Source: Lentisphaerae bacterium GWF2_49_21
GTDB lineage: Bacteria; Verrucomicrobiota; Lentisphaeria; Victivallales; GWF2-50-93
DNA length: 64,000 bases
Direction of reading: 5' to 3'
Assembly (NCBI GenBank): GCA_001804805.1
Contig: MHBH01000080.1
Location: 1 to 64,000, forward strand
Under the pieces are notes generated by a model. That model saw only the letters and a program-made list of their open reading frames with translations. It made no database searches and was not told where the DNA came from. Within the stretch, counting starts at the first letter, position 1. Every line of letters begins with the position of its first letter. Shown in pieces: positions 8,666 to 18,679 of the stretch. Made by a program: the position numbers and the translations under genes.

Positions 8666-11600
8666 ATGAGAATCAAGATCGGAACAGCAATCCTATCCCT
8701 CGGCATGATGCTTCCATTGTTGCAGGCGCAGGCCGCCGATCCACTGCCAAAACCCATTTTCGAACTTCCATTCGATGGAAGCGCGGACGCCGTCAACGCC
8801 ACGGGCAAGGTCCAGCCGCTTAAGGCTGAAAACCTCAAATATGAAGACGGTGTCAAGGGCAAAGCTGTTCTCATCTCTCCAAATTCATTCCTGGAATATT
8901 CCACCGAAGGAAACCTGAAACAAGAAAGCGGGACCGTCACTCTCTGGTTCAAGCCAAACTGGCGTGCGTCCGAGCAGTCGAGTGATGTCAGGTCCAACTG
9001 GCATTGCCTTTTCTCCGAGCCGTTCCCGAAAAGCGCCCTCGGGAAGGATACCCGGCACGGATCCGGAGCCCTGTGGTTCTGGTTCTGGGGGGCCCACTTC
9101 AGAGGCGATGTAAGCGACATCAACGACACCTACCTGACTGCAGGCAACCAGGGACTCGATAACAGCAAGTGGGTCCATGTGGCGATGACCTGGGACGTCG
9201 ACAAGGGGCATTGCATCTACATGAACGGCATCGCCTGCGGAATGCCCGGCGACGGCAACTCACCTCTCAACGTCAAGAAAGGGGCGAGGGACTTTTCAGC
9301 CCTGAAGAATAAATTTGCATCCTTCTTCGTAGGCAGCCAGGAACGCGAAGCAAAAGCCGACGGCCTCATCGACGAACTTAAGATCTATGACAAGGCTCTT
9401 ACGTCTGCCGGGATCAATTCCGACATAGCCCTGATATCCAAATTGAAACTCGATTTCCTCCCTGCCTACTGCATGGAAGGCGACACAACGGAAATCAAAT
9501 GGAACCTAAAGAACATCTCCAGTCAGGAAACAAGCTGCTCCTGCGCCTGGAGGATAGAGGATTCCCTTGGTAAACAACTAGCTGGCGCCAAGGTGCAGGG
9601 CACGATCCTAAAGCCCGGCGAAGCCCGGGAGTTCTCCGCAAAGTTCATGGCTGCGACAAAAGGTGCATACAAGCTGATCGTGGAGACAGGTAACGGACCG
9701 ACTCTTTCGTCAGACATATGGTCGCTCGGAAAAACCAATCCCTATCTCAAGGAGGCCGGATCCAAAATGGACACCAAGCTCCTCGAGACAATCGATTTCG
9801 TCAAGGGTGTTCCGCCCGAACGGTTCACGTCCATCGGCGACTGTGTGAAAGGAACTCTTGACGGCCGCACTTATTATGAGGCAGGCCCGAAGAAGAACGA
9901 CCGTTTCGCAGTTAAACTAGATCTTCCAGCCGCCGGTGTCCCATATCTCATCGAATGGGATTATCCTGACGACAAGGTGCGCACCATGGAGATGGTTGGA
10001 CAGGACGCAAAGAATGCGGGCAACGACTACGGACTTCAGACGGGAGTCTTCTGCGGCGACGAGTATCCACTATCGATGAAGACGCTCACGCACCGTTCGA
10101 TCCTCTGGGCGCGAGCCAAGAACAACGCACTTATCTTCATGACCGCCAGGGCGGGAGGCGGCCCGGCGGCTGTTTCTGAACTGCGCATATATTCCATACA
10201 GGGCGGACTTCCGGACGCCGGCATAAAGGATGCGCCTCCTGTAGGTGGATGGACACGCACAGTCGGCATCCATTTCGAGGATCCCGCCATTGGCTACGAT
10301 TTCGGAATGGAACGTCAGCTCATGCCGGAATACGAGGAGACTCTCGACCGGCTCATCGCCTACATGAAGTGGAGCGGACAGAACTTCCTTTCATATCCTG
10401 CCGTCTGGTACCATGGAAAGATGGGATTGACCTACCAGCCGAGGCAGCATCCGGACAATTTCATTGGTTGCATCCTTGCGAAGTTCGCAGCAAACGGACT
10501 TGGATTCATGCCGACGATCAACTTCCAGAACATAGATGTCCCGGAAAATGTGATCATCAACGCAAAGACTGTCTCAGACGGCTCCCTGCACAATTCACCT
10601 GTGATGATCCTTTCGGACGGCAAGCCAAATCCGGGCGGCTGGCACGGCACTCCGCCGAACTTCAATCCCCTGCATCCTGCCGTCCATGGATATGTGGACG
10701 CGCAGATTGACGAGATGCTTGATCTCTACTCCGGAAATCCCGCGTTCAAGGGAATCGTCATGCACCTCACAAAGCATACCATCCCCTGGTTCGGCGACAT
10801 CAAGGCCGGATACAACGACTACAATATCGACGCCTTCGAGAAGGACACCGGCAAGAAGGTCACAGTCGATCGCAGCAATCCTTTGCGTGGAAAACTATAC
10901 TACGACTGGCTCATGGCGAACGCCAAGGACGAATGGATACAGTGGCGCTGCCAGAAGATCGCCGACTGGTACAAGGCGGTCGCAAAAAGGATGGCCGCAA
11001 AAAGAGGGGACCTCAAGCTCTCGCTCTGCAGCTACAACCCGACCCTCAGCGACCACGCCAGAGATCCCCGCTTCAAACAGCCGGACTTCGCAGATATCAT
11101 CGACAGGGAGTGCGGCATCGATTCGAAGCTCTATGAAGGCGTGCCCAACATCATCCTCGCCCAGACCATCTATCCGTCCGACTACCGTGAAATGTCCGGG
11201 GCAAGCTGGCTGGCCTCCGCTCGTGCCGCCAGCCGCGACGACCACATGAAACCAGGCATCTACGCCATGCTGAACAGCGCCTCATTCCCCTGGATCAACA
11301 TGCATGACCGCTACTTCGAGGACGCTGTTGGCAGAGCAGGGAAATGGTACGGCGGCGACGGCAATCCTCTCAAGGCCAGCTGGCTGACTGAGACCGGATG
11401 GCGCGTCTCAACCCTCAATCCGAACATCAACAGCTTCCTGGAACACTACGTCATGCCGTTGAAATACAATGACGTCCTCGGTTTCACCAAGGGCGGATTC
11501 CTGATTGGAACCTGCGGAGTTGAAGACAAGCTCGCTGAATTCTCCAGGGCATACAGGCCCCTGCCCGCAAAAAGGTTCACAGATCTTGCGGGTTCGACGG

Positions 11601-11839
11601 AGACGACAAAGTGCAGGACGCTCACAATGCCGGACGGAACATGGTTCTACGCGGTCAACACCGGTAAGGAAGCTTCTTCGGTTTCCTTCGTATTTGATCG
11701 CGCGCCGGGAGCCGTTTCGGATCTAGGGGCCGGACAGGAGCAGAAGGTCTCGGATACGAAGTTCAAGGTAGACCTGAAGCCATACCAACTCCGTTCATTC
11801 AAGGTCCAGAAGGATGTCGCGGTCAAGTCCGTGGAGTGA
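8666..11839 (+). CDS. Secreted LamG-domain protein with TIM-barrel-like hydrolase region
   Basis: The start at 8666 follows AAAAGGAGT and begins a signal peptide (MRIKIGTAILSLGMMLPLLQAQA) of a 1057-residue protein. Residues about 30-260 form an LamG/concanavalin-like domain (SGTVTLWFKPNW, WVHVAMTWDVDKGHCIYMNGI, GLIDELKIYDKALT). Beta-rich segments follow to about 520. A large alpha/beta region comes next (about 535-960), with GFMPTINFQNIDVP, PAFKGIVMHLTKHTIPWFGDI and KIADWYKAVAKRMAAKRGDLKLSLCSY. It resembles GH10- or GH42-like barrels but no catalytic pair can be assigned with confidence. The extreme C-terminus is a small beta domain. A related function in polysaccharide breakdown is inferred from context. 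Confidence 0.7.
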   Translation: MRIKIGTAILSLGMMLPLLQAQAADPLPKPIFELPFDGSADAVNATGKVQPLKAENLKYEDGVKGKAVLISPNSFLEYSTEGNLKQESGTVTLWFKPNWRASEQSSDVRSNWHCLFSEPFPKSALGKDTRHGSGALWFWFWGAHFRGDVSDINDTYLTAGNQGLDNSKWVHVAMTWDVDKGHCIYMNGIACGMPGDGNSPLNVKKGARDFSALKNKFASFFVGSQEREAKADGLIDELKIYDKALTSAGINSDIALISKLKLDFLPAYCMEGDTTEIKWNLKNISSQETSCSCAWRIEDSLGKQLAGAKVQGTILKPGEAREFSAKFMAATKGAYKLIVETGNGPTLSSDIWSLGKTNPYLKEAGSKMDTKLLETIDFVKGVPPERFTSIGDCVKGTLDGRTYYEAGPKKNDRFAVKLDLPAAGVPYLIEWDYPDDKVRTMEMVGQDAKNAGNDYGLQTGVFCGDEYPLSMKTLTHRSILWARAKNNALIFMTARAGGGPAAVSELRIYSIQGGLPDAGIKDAPPVGGWTRTVGIHFEDPAIGYDFGMERQLMPEYEETLDRLIAYMKWSGQNFLSYPAVWYHGKMGLTYQPRQHPDNFIGCILAKFAANGLGFMPTINFQNIDVPENVIINAKTVSDGSLHNSPVMILSDGKPNPGGWHGTPPNFNPLHPAVHGYVDAQIDEMLDLYSGNPAFKGIVMHLTKHTIPWFGDIKAGYNDYNIDAFEKDTGKKVTVDRSNPLRGKLYYDWLMANAKDEWIQWRCQKIADWYKAVAKRMAAKRGDLKLSLCSYNPTLSDHARDPRFKQPDFADIIDRECGIDSKLYEGVPNIILAQTIYPSDYREMSGASWLASARAASRDDHMKPGIYAMLNSASFPWINMHDRYFEDAVGRAGKWYGGDGNPLKASWLTETGWRVSTLNPNINSFLEHYVMPLKYNDVLGFTKGGFLIGTCGVEDKLAEFSRAYRPLPAKRFTDLAGSTETTKCRTLTMPDGTWFYAVNTGKEASSVSFVFDRAPGAVSDLGAGQEQKVSDTKFKVDLKPYQLRSFKVQKDVAVKSVE

Positions 11840-11878
11840 TAAATATTCACTGAAGGATGCCCTTCAGCGAATATTTAT
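11839..11878. repeat. Hairpin overlapping the stop of the LamG protein gene
   Basis: ATAAATATTC (11839-11848) pairs with GAATATTTAT (11869-11878), with CTGAAGG/CCTTCAG inside. A close relative lies at 60219-60259 and shares TAAATATTCACTGAA. There is no T-tract beyond it. It may serve as transcript end or stabiliser, but as a member of a repeat family its role is uncertain. Confidence 0.5.
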
Positions 11879-12564
11879 ATCAGGAATGCAGCACAGGTGT
11901 TTACCCCGTCGGATGACTGGGGTCTCGCCTGCCTCGAGGCGATGTGCATTCGGAGCCGCTTCTTAAAGAATTTGCCTTAAGAGTGTAGGACAGGCGTCTC
12001 GCCTGTAATTGGGAAATTGAGAAAATACATGATAAGAGACAGGCGAGACGCCTGTCCTACATTTTTCAGACGCTGGAGGCGTGAGGTTAGTCATCAAGTG
12101 GCACAGCCAATAATGGCTTGACTACGAACGGAAATCCCCGCAGATGAGGGCATATATAATTCCACAGGTCTACGGCGGATATTCATCTTCAACGCTGAAG
12201 GCGTGTGGTGATATAGCCTATGGGTTCAACCCTGTCTACTGTACGCATATTTGCATATAAGAAACATCTCTGGAGACTTGAGTCCCAGAGGGACGAAATG
12301 GAAATAGGCAGGGGCTTCAGCCCCTGTTTATTACCGTGGTTGTGTTCGCGTGCCATAGGTACGCGATGTCATTGTCTCGGTTATATGGTTTTCATGGCGT
12401 ACCTTCCGGCACGCCTAAATACATATATTCCATTCAACAGGGGCTGAAGCCCCTGCCTATTCTCATCCTGTCCCAGCCGGGACAGGAAATACGCTTGTAG
12501 TAAATCCTCCCCCTGACGCGCCGATAAACATCCTACCATTTTCCCAATTTTCCCTTTTTGCCTA
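11879..12564. repeat. Repeat-filled intergenic region
   Basis: No supported gene. About 11983-12061 is an inverted repeat whose ends read GTAGGACAGGCGTCTCGCC; variants recur near 24022, 36187, 36265, 37569, 37731 and 37798. The palindrome AGCCAATAATGGCT lies at 12105-12118 and recurs at 24148, 30174, 36109 and 36684. Segments with GGGGCTTCAGCCCC-like symmetry lie near 12308-12335 and 12440-12465. Confidence 0.55.
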
Positions 12565-12593
12565 TTGACTCGTGCAACCGGTTGCTATATAAT
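12565..12593 (+). promoter_or_regulatory. Promoter with CCGGTT operator and probable leaderless start
   Basis: A -35 TTGACT (12565-12570) and a perfect -10 TATAAT (12588-12593) are 17 bp apart. The near-perfect palindrome TGCAACCGGTTGCT occupies 12573-12586, again 2 bp after the -35. Transcription should start near 12600, at or within a base or two of the ATG at 12601. The prepilin mRNA would then have little or no 5' leader. Confidence 0.8.
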
Positions 12594-12600
12594 TATGGCC

Positions 12601-13512
12601 ATGGAGGACAGAATCAAAAAAGCGTTTACGCTCATTGAGCTGCCTGTGGCGAGTGGAATCGAACCATTGGTGGCCCGTTCGACAGGCTCAGGGCGACTAG
12701 CAGTTCGTCCAATTTTTACATTGATCGAACTACTAGTCGTAATTGCGATCATCGCAATTCTCGCGGCCATGCTCCTTCCTGCACTGAAGAACGCAAGGGA
12801 TGTTGCAAAGTCATCGGCGTGCATAAACAATCTGAAGCAGTTCGGCCTGAGTTTCGCATTCTACACTACTGATTTTAACGACTATTATCCCAAGTTCCGC
12901 TGGCCGGAAGCCATCAACCCGTATATCAATGGAACGCTCATGGGATCTGCCCAGCTGCCCGATCCCGAAAGCAACAATTCCGCCGTCGACAAGGTAAAGC
13001 CCATGGACCTGATCCATTGCCCGAGCGCCCCATATCTCTCCTCCGACAACCAGAAGATAACTCTGACATATGGCATGTGCGGAATCACCTACAATGCCGG
13101 CGGAAACTGGTGGAAGATCCTCATCAACACGAACCACGCGGAATCGACCGCCGGATACGAAGATCTCCTGCCTCAGGTCAAGATGACACAGGTTGTCAGG
13201 CCGGAGCAGTTCGGAATCCTCACTGAGAACTGGGATACTCACAGTCCGGAACAGAGCTGCTGGACTTCGACCTGGTGGAGGTTGCAGGTCGCGAACAGCC
13301 AGAGCTTCCTCTTTCTGCATGGGAAATCCTCAAACGCAATGCTGGCGGACGGACATGTGGAGGCCCTCCATGGCACCCCTACCCAGAAGGATAACGATCA
13401 TGCGGACGACTCAATGCTGTGGCAGGTCTACGATCAGAATGATTCGCTGTTCAACTACGACTTCGGCAAAAGCCGCCTCGGCAAGCTGACACCCTCCAAA
13501 TACCTGCAGTGA
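12601..13512 (+). CDS. Prepilin-like protein with duplicated FTLIEL leader
   Basis: This 303-residue protein carries two prepilin leader motifs: [10 protein letters not shown] (F at 9) and, after a 22-residue insert, [26 protein letters not shown] (F at 39). The helix continues into [20 protein letters not shown]. The C-terminus has [17 protein letters not shown], a standard H-X9-DG motif. The insert contains TTCGACAGGCTCAGGG, a short motif common in dispersed repeats. An alternative ATG lies 6 bases upstream, but the promoter position favours 12601. The body is closely similar to the protein at 20168-21088 ([14 protein letters not shown] against [14 protein letters not shown]). Confidence 0.85.
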   Translation: MEDRIKKAFTLIELPVASGIEPLVARSTGSGRLAVRPIFTLIELLVVIAIIAILAAMLLPALKNARDVAKSSACINNLKQFGLSFAFYTTDFNDYYPKFRWPEAINPYINGTLMGSAQLPDPESNNSAVDKVKPMDLIHCPSAPYLSSDNQKITLTYGMCGITYNAGGNWWKILINTNHAESTAGYEDLLPQVKMTQVVRPEQFGILTENWDTHSPEQSCWTSTWWRLQVANSQSFLFLHGKSSNAMLADGHVEALHGTPTQKDNDHADDSMLWQVYDQNDSLFNYDFGKSRLGKLTPSKYLQ

Positions 13513-13865
13513 GATCATTGGGTGATTTGGAGATTGAAATGATTGGATGATTGACGGTGGCAGGCTCCAAGAACTTCGAACATTCAACTCTGAACATCCA
13601 ACATCGAATGAATAAATTTACAAGAACACGTCTTGCGACGTTAACTACCAACTGATTCAATTCAGGACATTTGAAATTCGTTTGTAGTCAAGCTCGCAAG
13701 AGCTGTTCTTCTCTCTTAGGAATTCTCCGAAGACTGCCTTCTTCATCCACAATTCAAACTTCAAAGTCCAATGTTCGATGTTCATAATTCCTCTCGGGCA
13801 GGTATCCCAGTCATTCGGCGGGACAAGTGCCCGAGTTACTTCGTTACGACCTGTTCGACTGTTCC
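13513..13865. repeat. Intergenic region with AAGAACATG-type repeat
   Basis: No supported gene. Positions 13622-13710 hold a diverged copy of a repeat whose better copies are 18478-18559 and 22420-22534; all begin AAGAACAYG and end GCTCGCAAGAGCTGTTCTT. The rest is low-complexity sequence (CATTCAACTCTGAACATCC-like). Confidence 0.6.
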
Positions 13866-16800
13866 CTACTTCAAAAGCAGCTTCCCCCACTGCCCGGGAC
13901 GCTTGTAGTTGGAGGTGTCACCCTTCCACACCAGCACCGTCTTGCGCTTGTAGTCCTTGTCCGCATCATCCATGGCGAGACTGAATCCGATCTTCTTCCC
14001 CTTGGCAGGAATGAAATTCTTGAACGCTGACCACGGAACGGCAATTTCAAAAGTGTAACCGCCGGGAAAAGCCTTGGACGCGATCTTCGTGCCGCCATCG
14101 CCGTCAAGTTGCAGCCACCATGCCGTCGGCTCCGCGCGGTCCTTGCTTGCCGGAGCGAAGAGGGCCTGGAAATCGTCCGCATTTGACAGGAAATCCTCGG
14201 TGCTCTTGCGGTCGTTCTCGTTGTCCTTGTCATCCAGATCCATGAATATCTCCAGACAGTCGCACGAATATGCCTCTTTCGCAGGACGGTTCTGCATGAC
14301 CACGTCATCGAATACCTTCGCTCCGATGTAGAGATATTTTTCATTCCATCTGAGCCGCGACAATACGGAACAGTCCGCCGCGCCCTGCCAGCTGTCGAAG
14401 TCGGCTTTTTCCTTGACCGTGCTTTCCACCGCCAAACACAGCGGTTCGTCATCCGACCATTCGGACAGATCACCATCGATCTTGATTTCCCCTTCCTTCA
14501 CCGGAGATGCCACCGCTTCGTCTGGCGGGGTGAGCAGTTTCATCAGCTCCTCCCGCGAGCGGAACGGCAGTATCCAGATTTTCTTGTCAGTCTGCTGTGC
14601 GCCAAATTTCACACTAGCCGCAGCTGTCGCCCCTTCCGGCTGTGGCTGGAGATCCGCGACAGGAAAATCAAGAGTGGAGACCGCGCCCGGCGCCAGTTCT
14701 GAAACAGGAAGCGTCGGAGATTCGAGCTTCCAGCCCTTCGGAAGCGACGACCAGCCGACAGTTCCGGAAAGATTCGAAATCTGCGTGTTCCGCAATTTCA
14801 GACGGAGCGCAGGCGCTGAACCTTTAACTTCCAGGGAACCGATCACATCTGTCGCCGCATCCAGCAGACGCGCATTTTTAAGCAGCGCGCAGGCCCTCTC
14901 GCCATCCTGTCCGGGGAGCGACAGATATTTAGGGGCGCCCGCAAGTTCCACGACGATCTCTCCCTTGTCGTCAGGAGCGGCTGCAATCGGTTCTCCGAAG
15001 AAATTTGAGAGGATGAATTTGTTTTTCCCCACGGGAATTGCGACTTTTCCTCCAGTCTTCCAGTTCCACAGCGCAGCAAGTGTTCCTTTCTCGCCGGTAA
15101 ATATGGAGCAGCGGTTGACATCGCCCCATGAGAGCTGGCGGAAGGAATGCGACATACCGGTGAGCACACGGGCAAGTCCGTTCGCTGCGATAAGTTCCGG
15201 GGTAGGCGACTGGTCGAATTCGGTGTGGTCTAGGCCGTAGGGCTGGTGATATCGTATGGTGATAAAACAGCTGTCGTAGTAGAGCTGTCCGAACCAGAAG
15301 AACTTCCCCTTTCCTCCGGCGACCGCATTGAGAAGCGTCTCCCTCAGCATGTATTCGGCCTTGAGCTTGAAGTTGGGAATCAGGAACTGCGGCTCATCGC
15401 AATATTCCACCGGCACGTTCACCTTGCGTCGCGAATATGCGAGTTCACGGGGGATGTAGCTCTTCTCCGTATGCCAGACGGAAGTGTCCTTGCCGTATGT
15501 CTCCTTCATGATCCTGCGCCAGGTCTCCAGCATCTCGTCCGAACCGACGCCGATGGTCCGTTCCGGCGGATTCGTGTCGTAGAGGTGCATTGACAGCGTA
15601 TCGAAATATTTCGTGCCGCCCTGCTTGAACACGTTGTCGGTGAATGTTCCTGGCTTGCCGGCGAAATCGGAGGTTGCGCATACGCCCACCACGTTGCAGT
15701 CGGGATTTCCTTCCTTCGCCGCCTCATAGCTTGCCTTCAAATACGGGAAATATTCTTCAGGCGTCATCCAGAGGTTCGGTTCGTTCAGGACTTCCCAGAT
15801 CGTGACCTTCCCCTTGTAATGGCTCGTCATGGCGCGCACATAGTCCTTCCATGCATCCAGCTTCGCCCAGGTGATACGCCGCCCGTTGGCGGGATTCTCG
15901 ACCAGTTTTTCCAGCGCGTATTTGGGGATTGGCGCCTCATGCCCCCAGTACGGCCACATCAGATCTCCAAGGATCGGCATGATTACAAGCCCGCATTCCT
16001 CCGCACGTTTCACCATCCGGTCGGGCTGGGAGAAATCGAACTTCCCCTTTTCCGCTGCGATGTTCGCAAAATTAAAGATGTTGAAAGCGCGCACTGCGCC
16101 GAACCCGAGCTTCCTCACGATAGGCATCGGATCATTATGGCACGCGAGCGGCCAGTCATCAGGAAGCATTTCGAGCGGCTGTGGCACATACACTCCGAAG
16201 ATCAGTTCCTCGACCTCTCCAGTGGACGCAGTGAAATATCCCCTGTAATATCCACAGGAAAGTTTTCCAAAGTCCACAGGATACGATGCGGTGCTCCCGG
16301 CCTTCATGCTTACCGGGACAGTTCCGGTGAACACAGGTTTTTCCCAGAAGTCCTTGATCACATAGTCGACCTTGCCATCCAATTGCGCCTTCCCGTTGTT
16401 GCGCACGCTGAGCGCCGCCTTGCACGGAGATCCGCTTTCAAAAAGTTTTTCCGGACTTGCCACGCTGATCCCGTATTCCACCTCGGCGGACGGCTGGAAA
16501 TCGGACAGATCCCCCTCTTCCACCTGTACTGCATCTATCCATAGCGAACCTTCCTTGCAGCCCGAATCAATCCCGATCCACGTAAGGCAATAGCCGCCCT
16601 TCTTGAATTCGCTCGTGAAGAACGGGAAGGAATATCTCTTCCATTCCGTTGTCACCGGGAAAGCGCCCCAGTCGTTTCCGCCCCAGCTCTCCTCGGCGCA
16701 GATGATATTCGCCTTTACTCCCGGCTTGTCAGCCTTCATCCATGCCGACACCGTATACTTCTGTCCGCGCTTCAATGGAATGCGGTTGTAGATGGCGCAC

Positions 16801-18404
16801 ACGAATGCAAAATTGTAGGGGCTGTGCAGCTTCGCCGGATCGCTCGCAGTCAGCTTCAGGCTGGTCGTCCCATGCACGGCGGTGGTGGTGTCGAACACCG
16901 GCTGGACTCCCGGATCCGCCATCTTTTCATTCCAGCTGTAGGCGGAGTATGGACGGACGCCGTCGGCGCCGGTCTCAAAGCTCGCACCTTCCTTCAGCAA
17001 ATTCCCCTTGACGTAAGAGGGCGTTTTTTCCTGCTTCGCGAAATGCAGCCGGTATTTCACAATCCCATCCTTAGCCTTCATCTCAAGCTTGAAATTATTC
17101 TTGTCCGATGTCCGGACTACGTCCAGTCGCGCTGCAGCCTTCTGGTCGCATGTCAGGCCGACCTGGTCCGCATCCTCGGGGAAAAGCTCGTAACCTCCTA
17201 CCGAACCATTCCAGTCCTGGAAAAGCATCGACTGGGCCGGTTGATCTGCTGGGAGAGGCATGAAGCGGTTGCCTGCAAGCAATGATTTGCCTGCGAACAC
17301 CTCGGAAGGAAGCACCAGCGCCACCAGTCCTTCCTGCTTGCCGTTCAATCCTTCGAATTGCGCTGAGACGCTGAGCCATCCGTCATCCTCCATCGAAAAT
17401 GACTGGCGCAGGCGCAGAGGCTTGTCCTTGGCCTTGGAGACAACTTCAATCTTGTTATCCTTCTTCTCAAGAGCCACGTCCTCGGTGAAATCTATGCTCG
17501 TATTATTTTCTCTTGCATTGGGCGCCTCGACCGAGAATACGGGAACGCCTTTCTTCTGGACGGAAACCTGTCCGGACTTGGAAATTGAAATTTCGTAGAG
17601 GCCATTCTGCGCCTTCAGAGTTGCGCCTTTTTCCGATACTGACGCTTCCGTTTTTTTGACCACCGTAGCGTTAGGCAGGTCAACTTCGGGGAATTCTTCA
17701 TCCGTCTGCAGGAGGCATAGGAAGAATACCAAGGATTTTTCAGAAAAAGTTATCTGCATATGATAGTTCTTCTCGTCCCATGCGCGGCAGTCCGCAAATA
17801 ATTTACTTTTGACCGGCGAAAGGAATTTCACTCCCAGCTCCTGCCCATTGCCGAGATCGAAGCGGAACTTGTTGTTCTCGCCCTTCCAGTCGTTCAGGAA
17901 TGTCATGTCGGCAGGTTTCTCCACGGGAAACCGCATGTCGCCTTTCGCATCCCAGCGGACACGCCGGTCCTTGAACATCTCAACAGGAAAGATGAAACGG
18001 CAGGCCGCCTCCTTGATCTCCGGAGGCGCATCTCCGTATTCCATGCGCACGAGGAGTCCGCCCTTATGTTCGACGATCGTCCTCTTGCATGAGGTCTTGA
18101 TCTTGTCGATCGTCCCGGATTCCGTCAGCTGTCTCCGCGCCGTATCGACATCGATCTTTGTCCCATCACCGGAAAGGTGCTGGTAGCCGGGATTGAGGAT
18201 CGGGCCGACAATGTTCACCGCGTTCTTCCCGTCGACGTCGAGATGCAGCGTGTAGAACCAGGGTTCGCGGAAAAGTTTCATGCGGCCGTCGGACGACGCG
18301 AAGAATCCTTCCGAGCGGAACTCGAAGGATTCGGATCTGGCGGATGGTGCATTGGAGAAGAGCGCTGCAAGACAAAGGCAGACGTACAGGAGTTTCTTTT
18401 TCAT
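13866..18404 (-). CDS. Giant secreted clan GH-A glycoside hydrolase with CBM9
   Basis: The start at 18404 follows AAGGA and opens a clean signal peptide (MKKKLLYVCLCLAALFSNAPSARS), giving 1512 residues. The N-terminal half is beta-rich. A CBM4/9-like domain lies around 495-655 (GQKYTVSAWMKAD, WKRYSFPFFTSEF, SLWIDAVQVEEG). A TIM barrel follows at about 755-1100 with clan GH-A signatures. Glu875 in VLNEPN is the expected acid/base and Glu980 in VWHTEK a plausible nucleophile, as in GH39/GH5-like enzymes. The C-terminus (about 1290-1512) is a CBM9 module (GEIKIDGDLSEW, NEKYLYIGAKVFDD, DCLEIFMDLDD, GYTFEIAVPW). It probably attacks hemicellulose or a complex glycan. It is divergent from the prepilin at 12601. 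Confidence 0.8.
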   Translation of the reverse strand: MKKKLLYVCLCLAALFSNAPSARSESFEFRSEGFFASSDGRMKLFREPWFYTLHLDVDGKNAVNIVGPILNPGYQHLSGDGTKIDVDTARRQLTESGTIDKIKTSCKRTIVEHKGGLLVRMEYGDAPPEIKEAACRFIFPVEMFKDRRVRWDAKGDMRFPVEKPADMTFLNDWKGENNKFRFDLGNGQELGVKFLSPVKSKLFADCRAWDEKNYHMQITFSEKSLVFFLCLLQTDEEFPEVDLPNATVVKKTEASVSEKGATLKAQNGLYEISISKSGQVSVQKKGVPVFSVEAPNARENNTSIDFTEDVALEKKDNKIEVVSKAKDKPLRLRQSFSMEDDGWLSVSAQFEGLNGKQEGLVALVLPSEVFAGKSLLAGNRFMPLPADQPAQSMLFQDWNGSVGGYELFPEDADQVGLTCDQKAAARLDVVRTSDKNNFKLEMKAKDGIVKYRLHFAKQEKTPSYVKGNLLKEGASFETGADGVRPYSAYSWNEKMADPGVQPVFDTTTAVHGTTSLKLTASDPAKLHSPYNFAFVCAIYNRIPLKRGQKYTVSAWMKADKPGVKANIICAEESWGGNDWGAFPVTTEWKRYSFPFFTSEFKKGGYCLTWIGIDSGCKEGSLWIDAVQVEEGDLSDFQPSAEVEYGISVASPEKLFESGSPCKAALSVRNNGKAQLDGKVDYVIKDFWEKPVFTGTVPVSMKAGSTASYPVDFGKLSCGYYRGYFTASTGEVEELIFGVYVPQPLEMLPDDWPLACHNDPMPIVRKLGFGAVRAFNIFNFANIAAEKGKFDFSQPDRMVKRAEECGLVIMPILGDLMWPYWGHEAPIPKYALEKLVENPANGRRITWAKLDAWKDYVRAMTSHYKGKVTIWEVLNEPNLWMTPEEYFPYLKASYEAAKEGNPDCNVVGVCATSDFAGKPGTFTDNVFKQGGTKYFDTLSMHLYDTNPPERTIGVGSDEMLETWRRIMKETYGKDTSVWHTEKSYIPRELAYSRRKVNVPVEYCDEPQFLIPNFKLKAEYMLRETLLNAVAGGKGKFFWFGQLYYDSCFITIRYHQPYGLDHTEFDQSPTPELIAANGLARVLTGMSHSFRQLSWGDVNRCSIFTGEKGTLAALWNWKTGGKVAIPVGKNKFILSNFFGEPIAAAPDDKGEIVVELAGAPKYLSLPGQDGERACALLKNARLLDAATDVIGSLEVKGSAPALRLKLRNTQISNLSGTVGWSSLPKGWKLESPTLPVSELAPGAVSTLDFPVADLQPQPEGATAAASVKFGAQQTDKKIWILPFRSREELMKLLTPPDEAVASPVKEGEIKIDGDLSEWSDDEPLCLAVESTVKEKADFDSWQGAADCSVLSRLRWNEKYLYIGAKVFDDVVMQNRPAKEAYSCDCLEIFMDLDDKDNENDRKSTEDFLSNADDFQALFAPASKDRAEPTAWWLQLDGDGGTKIASKAFPGGYTFEIAVPWSAFKNFIPAKGKKIGFSLAMDDADKDYKRKTVLVWKGDTSNYKRPGQWGKLLLK

Positions 18405-18477
18405 TTGTATCCTTATGTGAAAGATTTTCATTATAAATTCCAAGTTCCAATTTTCAAAATCCAAACCAGCAAAATCT

Positions 18478-18559
18478 AAGAACATGTCTTGCGACATTGA
18501 CTACAAACGGATTCAATTCATTGAATATGTTCGTAGTTAAGCTCGCAAGAGCTGTTCTT
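18478..18559. repeat. 82-bp dispersed repeat, intact copy
   Basis: This copy runs from AAGAACATGTCTTGCGACATT to CTCGCAAGAGCTGTTCTT. It lies upstream of the minus-strand GH-A gene. It is the same length as the copy at 22420-22534 once the 33-bp insert in that copy is removed, so it serves as the empty-site reference. Confidence 0.7.
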
Positions 18560-18679
18560 TTGTTTTCTCTTGTTTGAATATTTGAATTTTAAATATTGTT
18601 TGGAGCTTGCCCGCCGCGGATTGAAGTTTGGAATTTCCATCCATCCAACCAATCTCCCAATCTCCAAATCACCATATCT

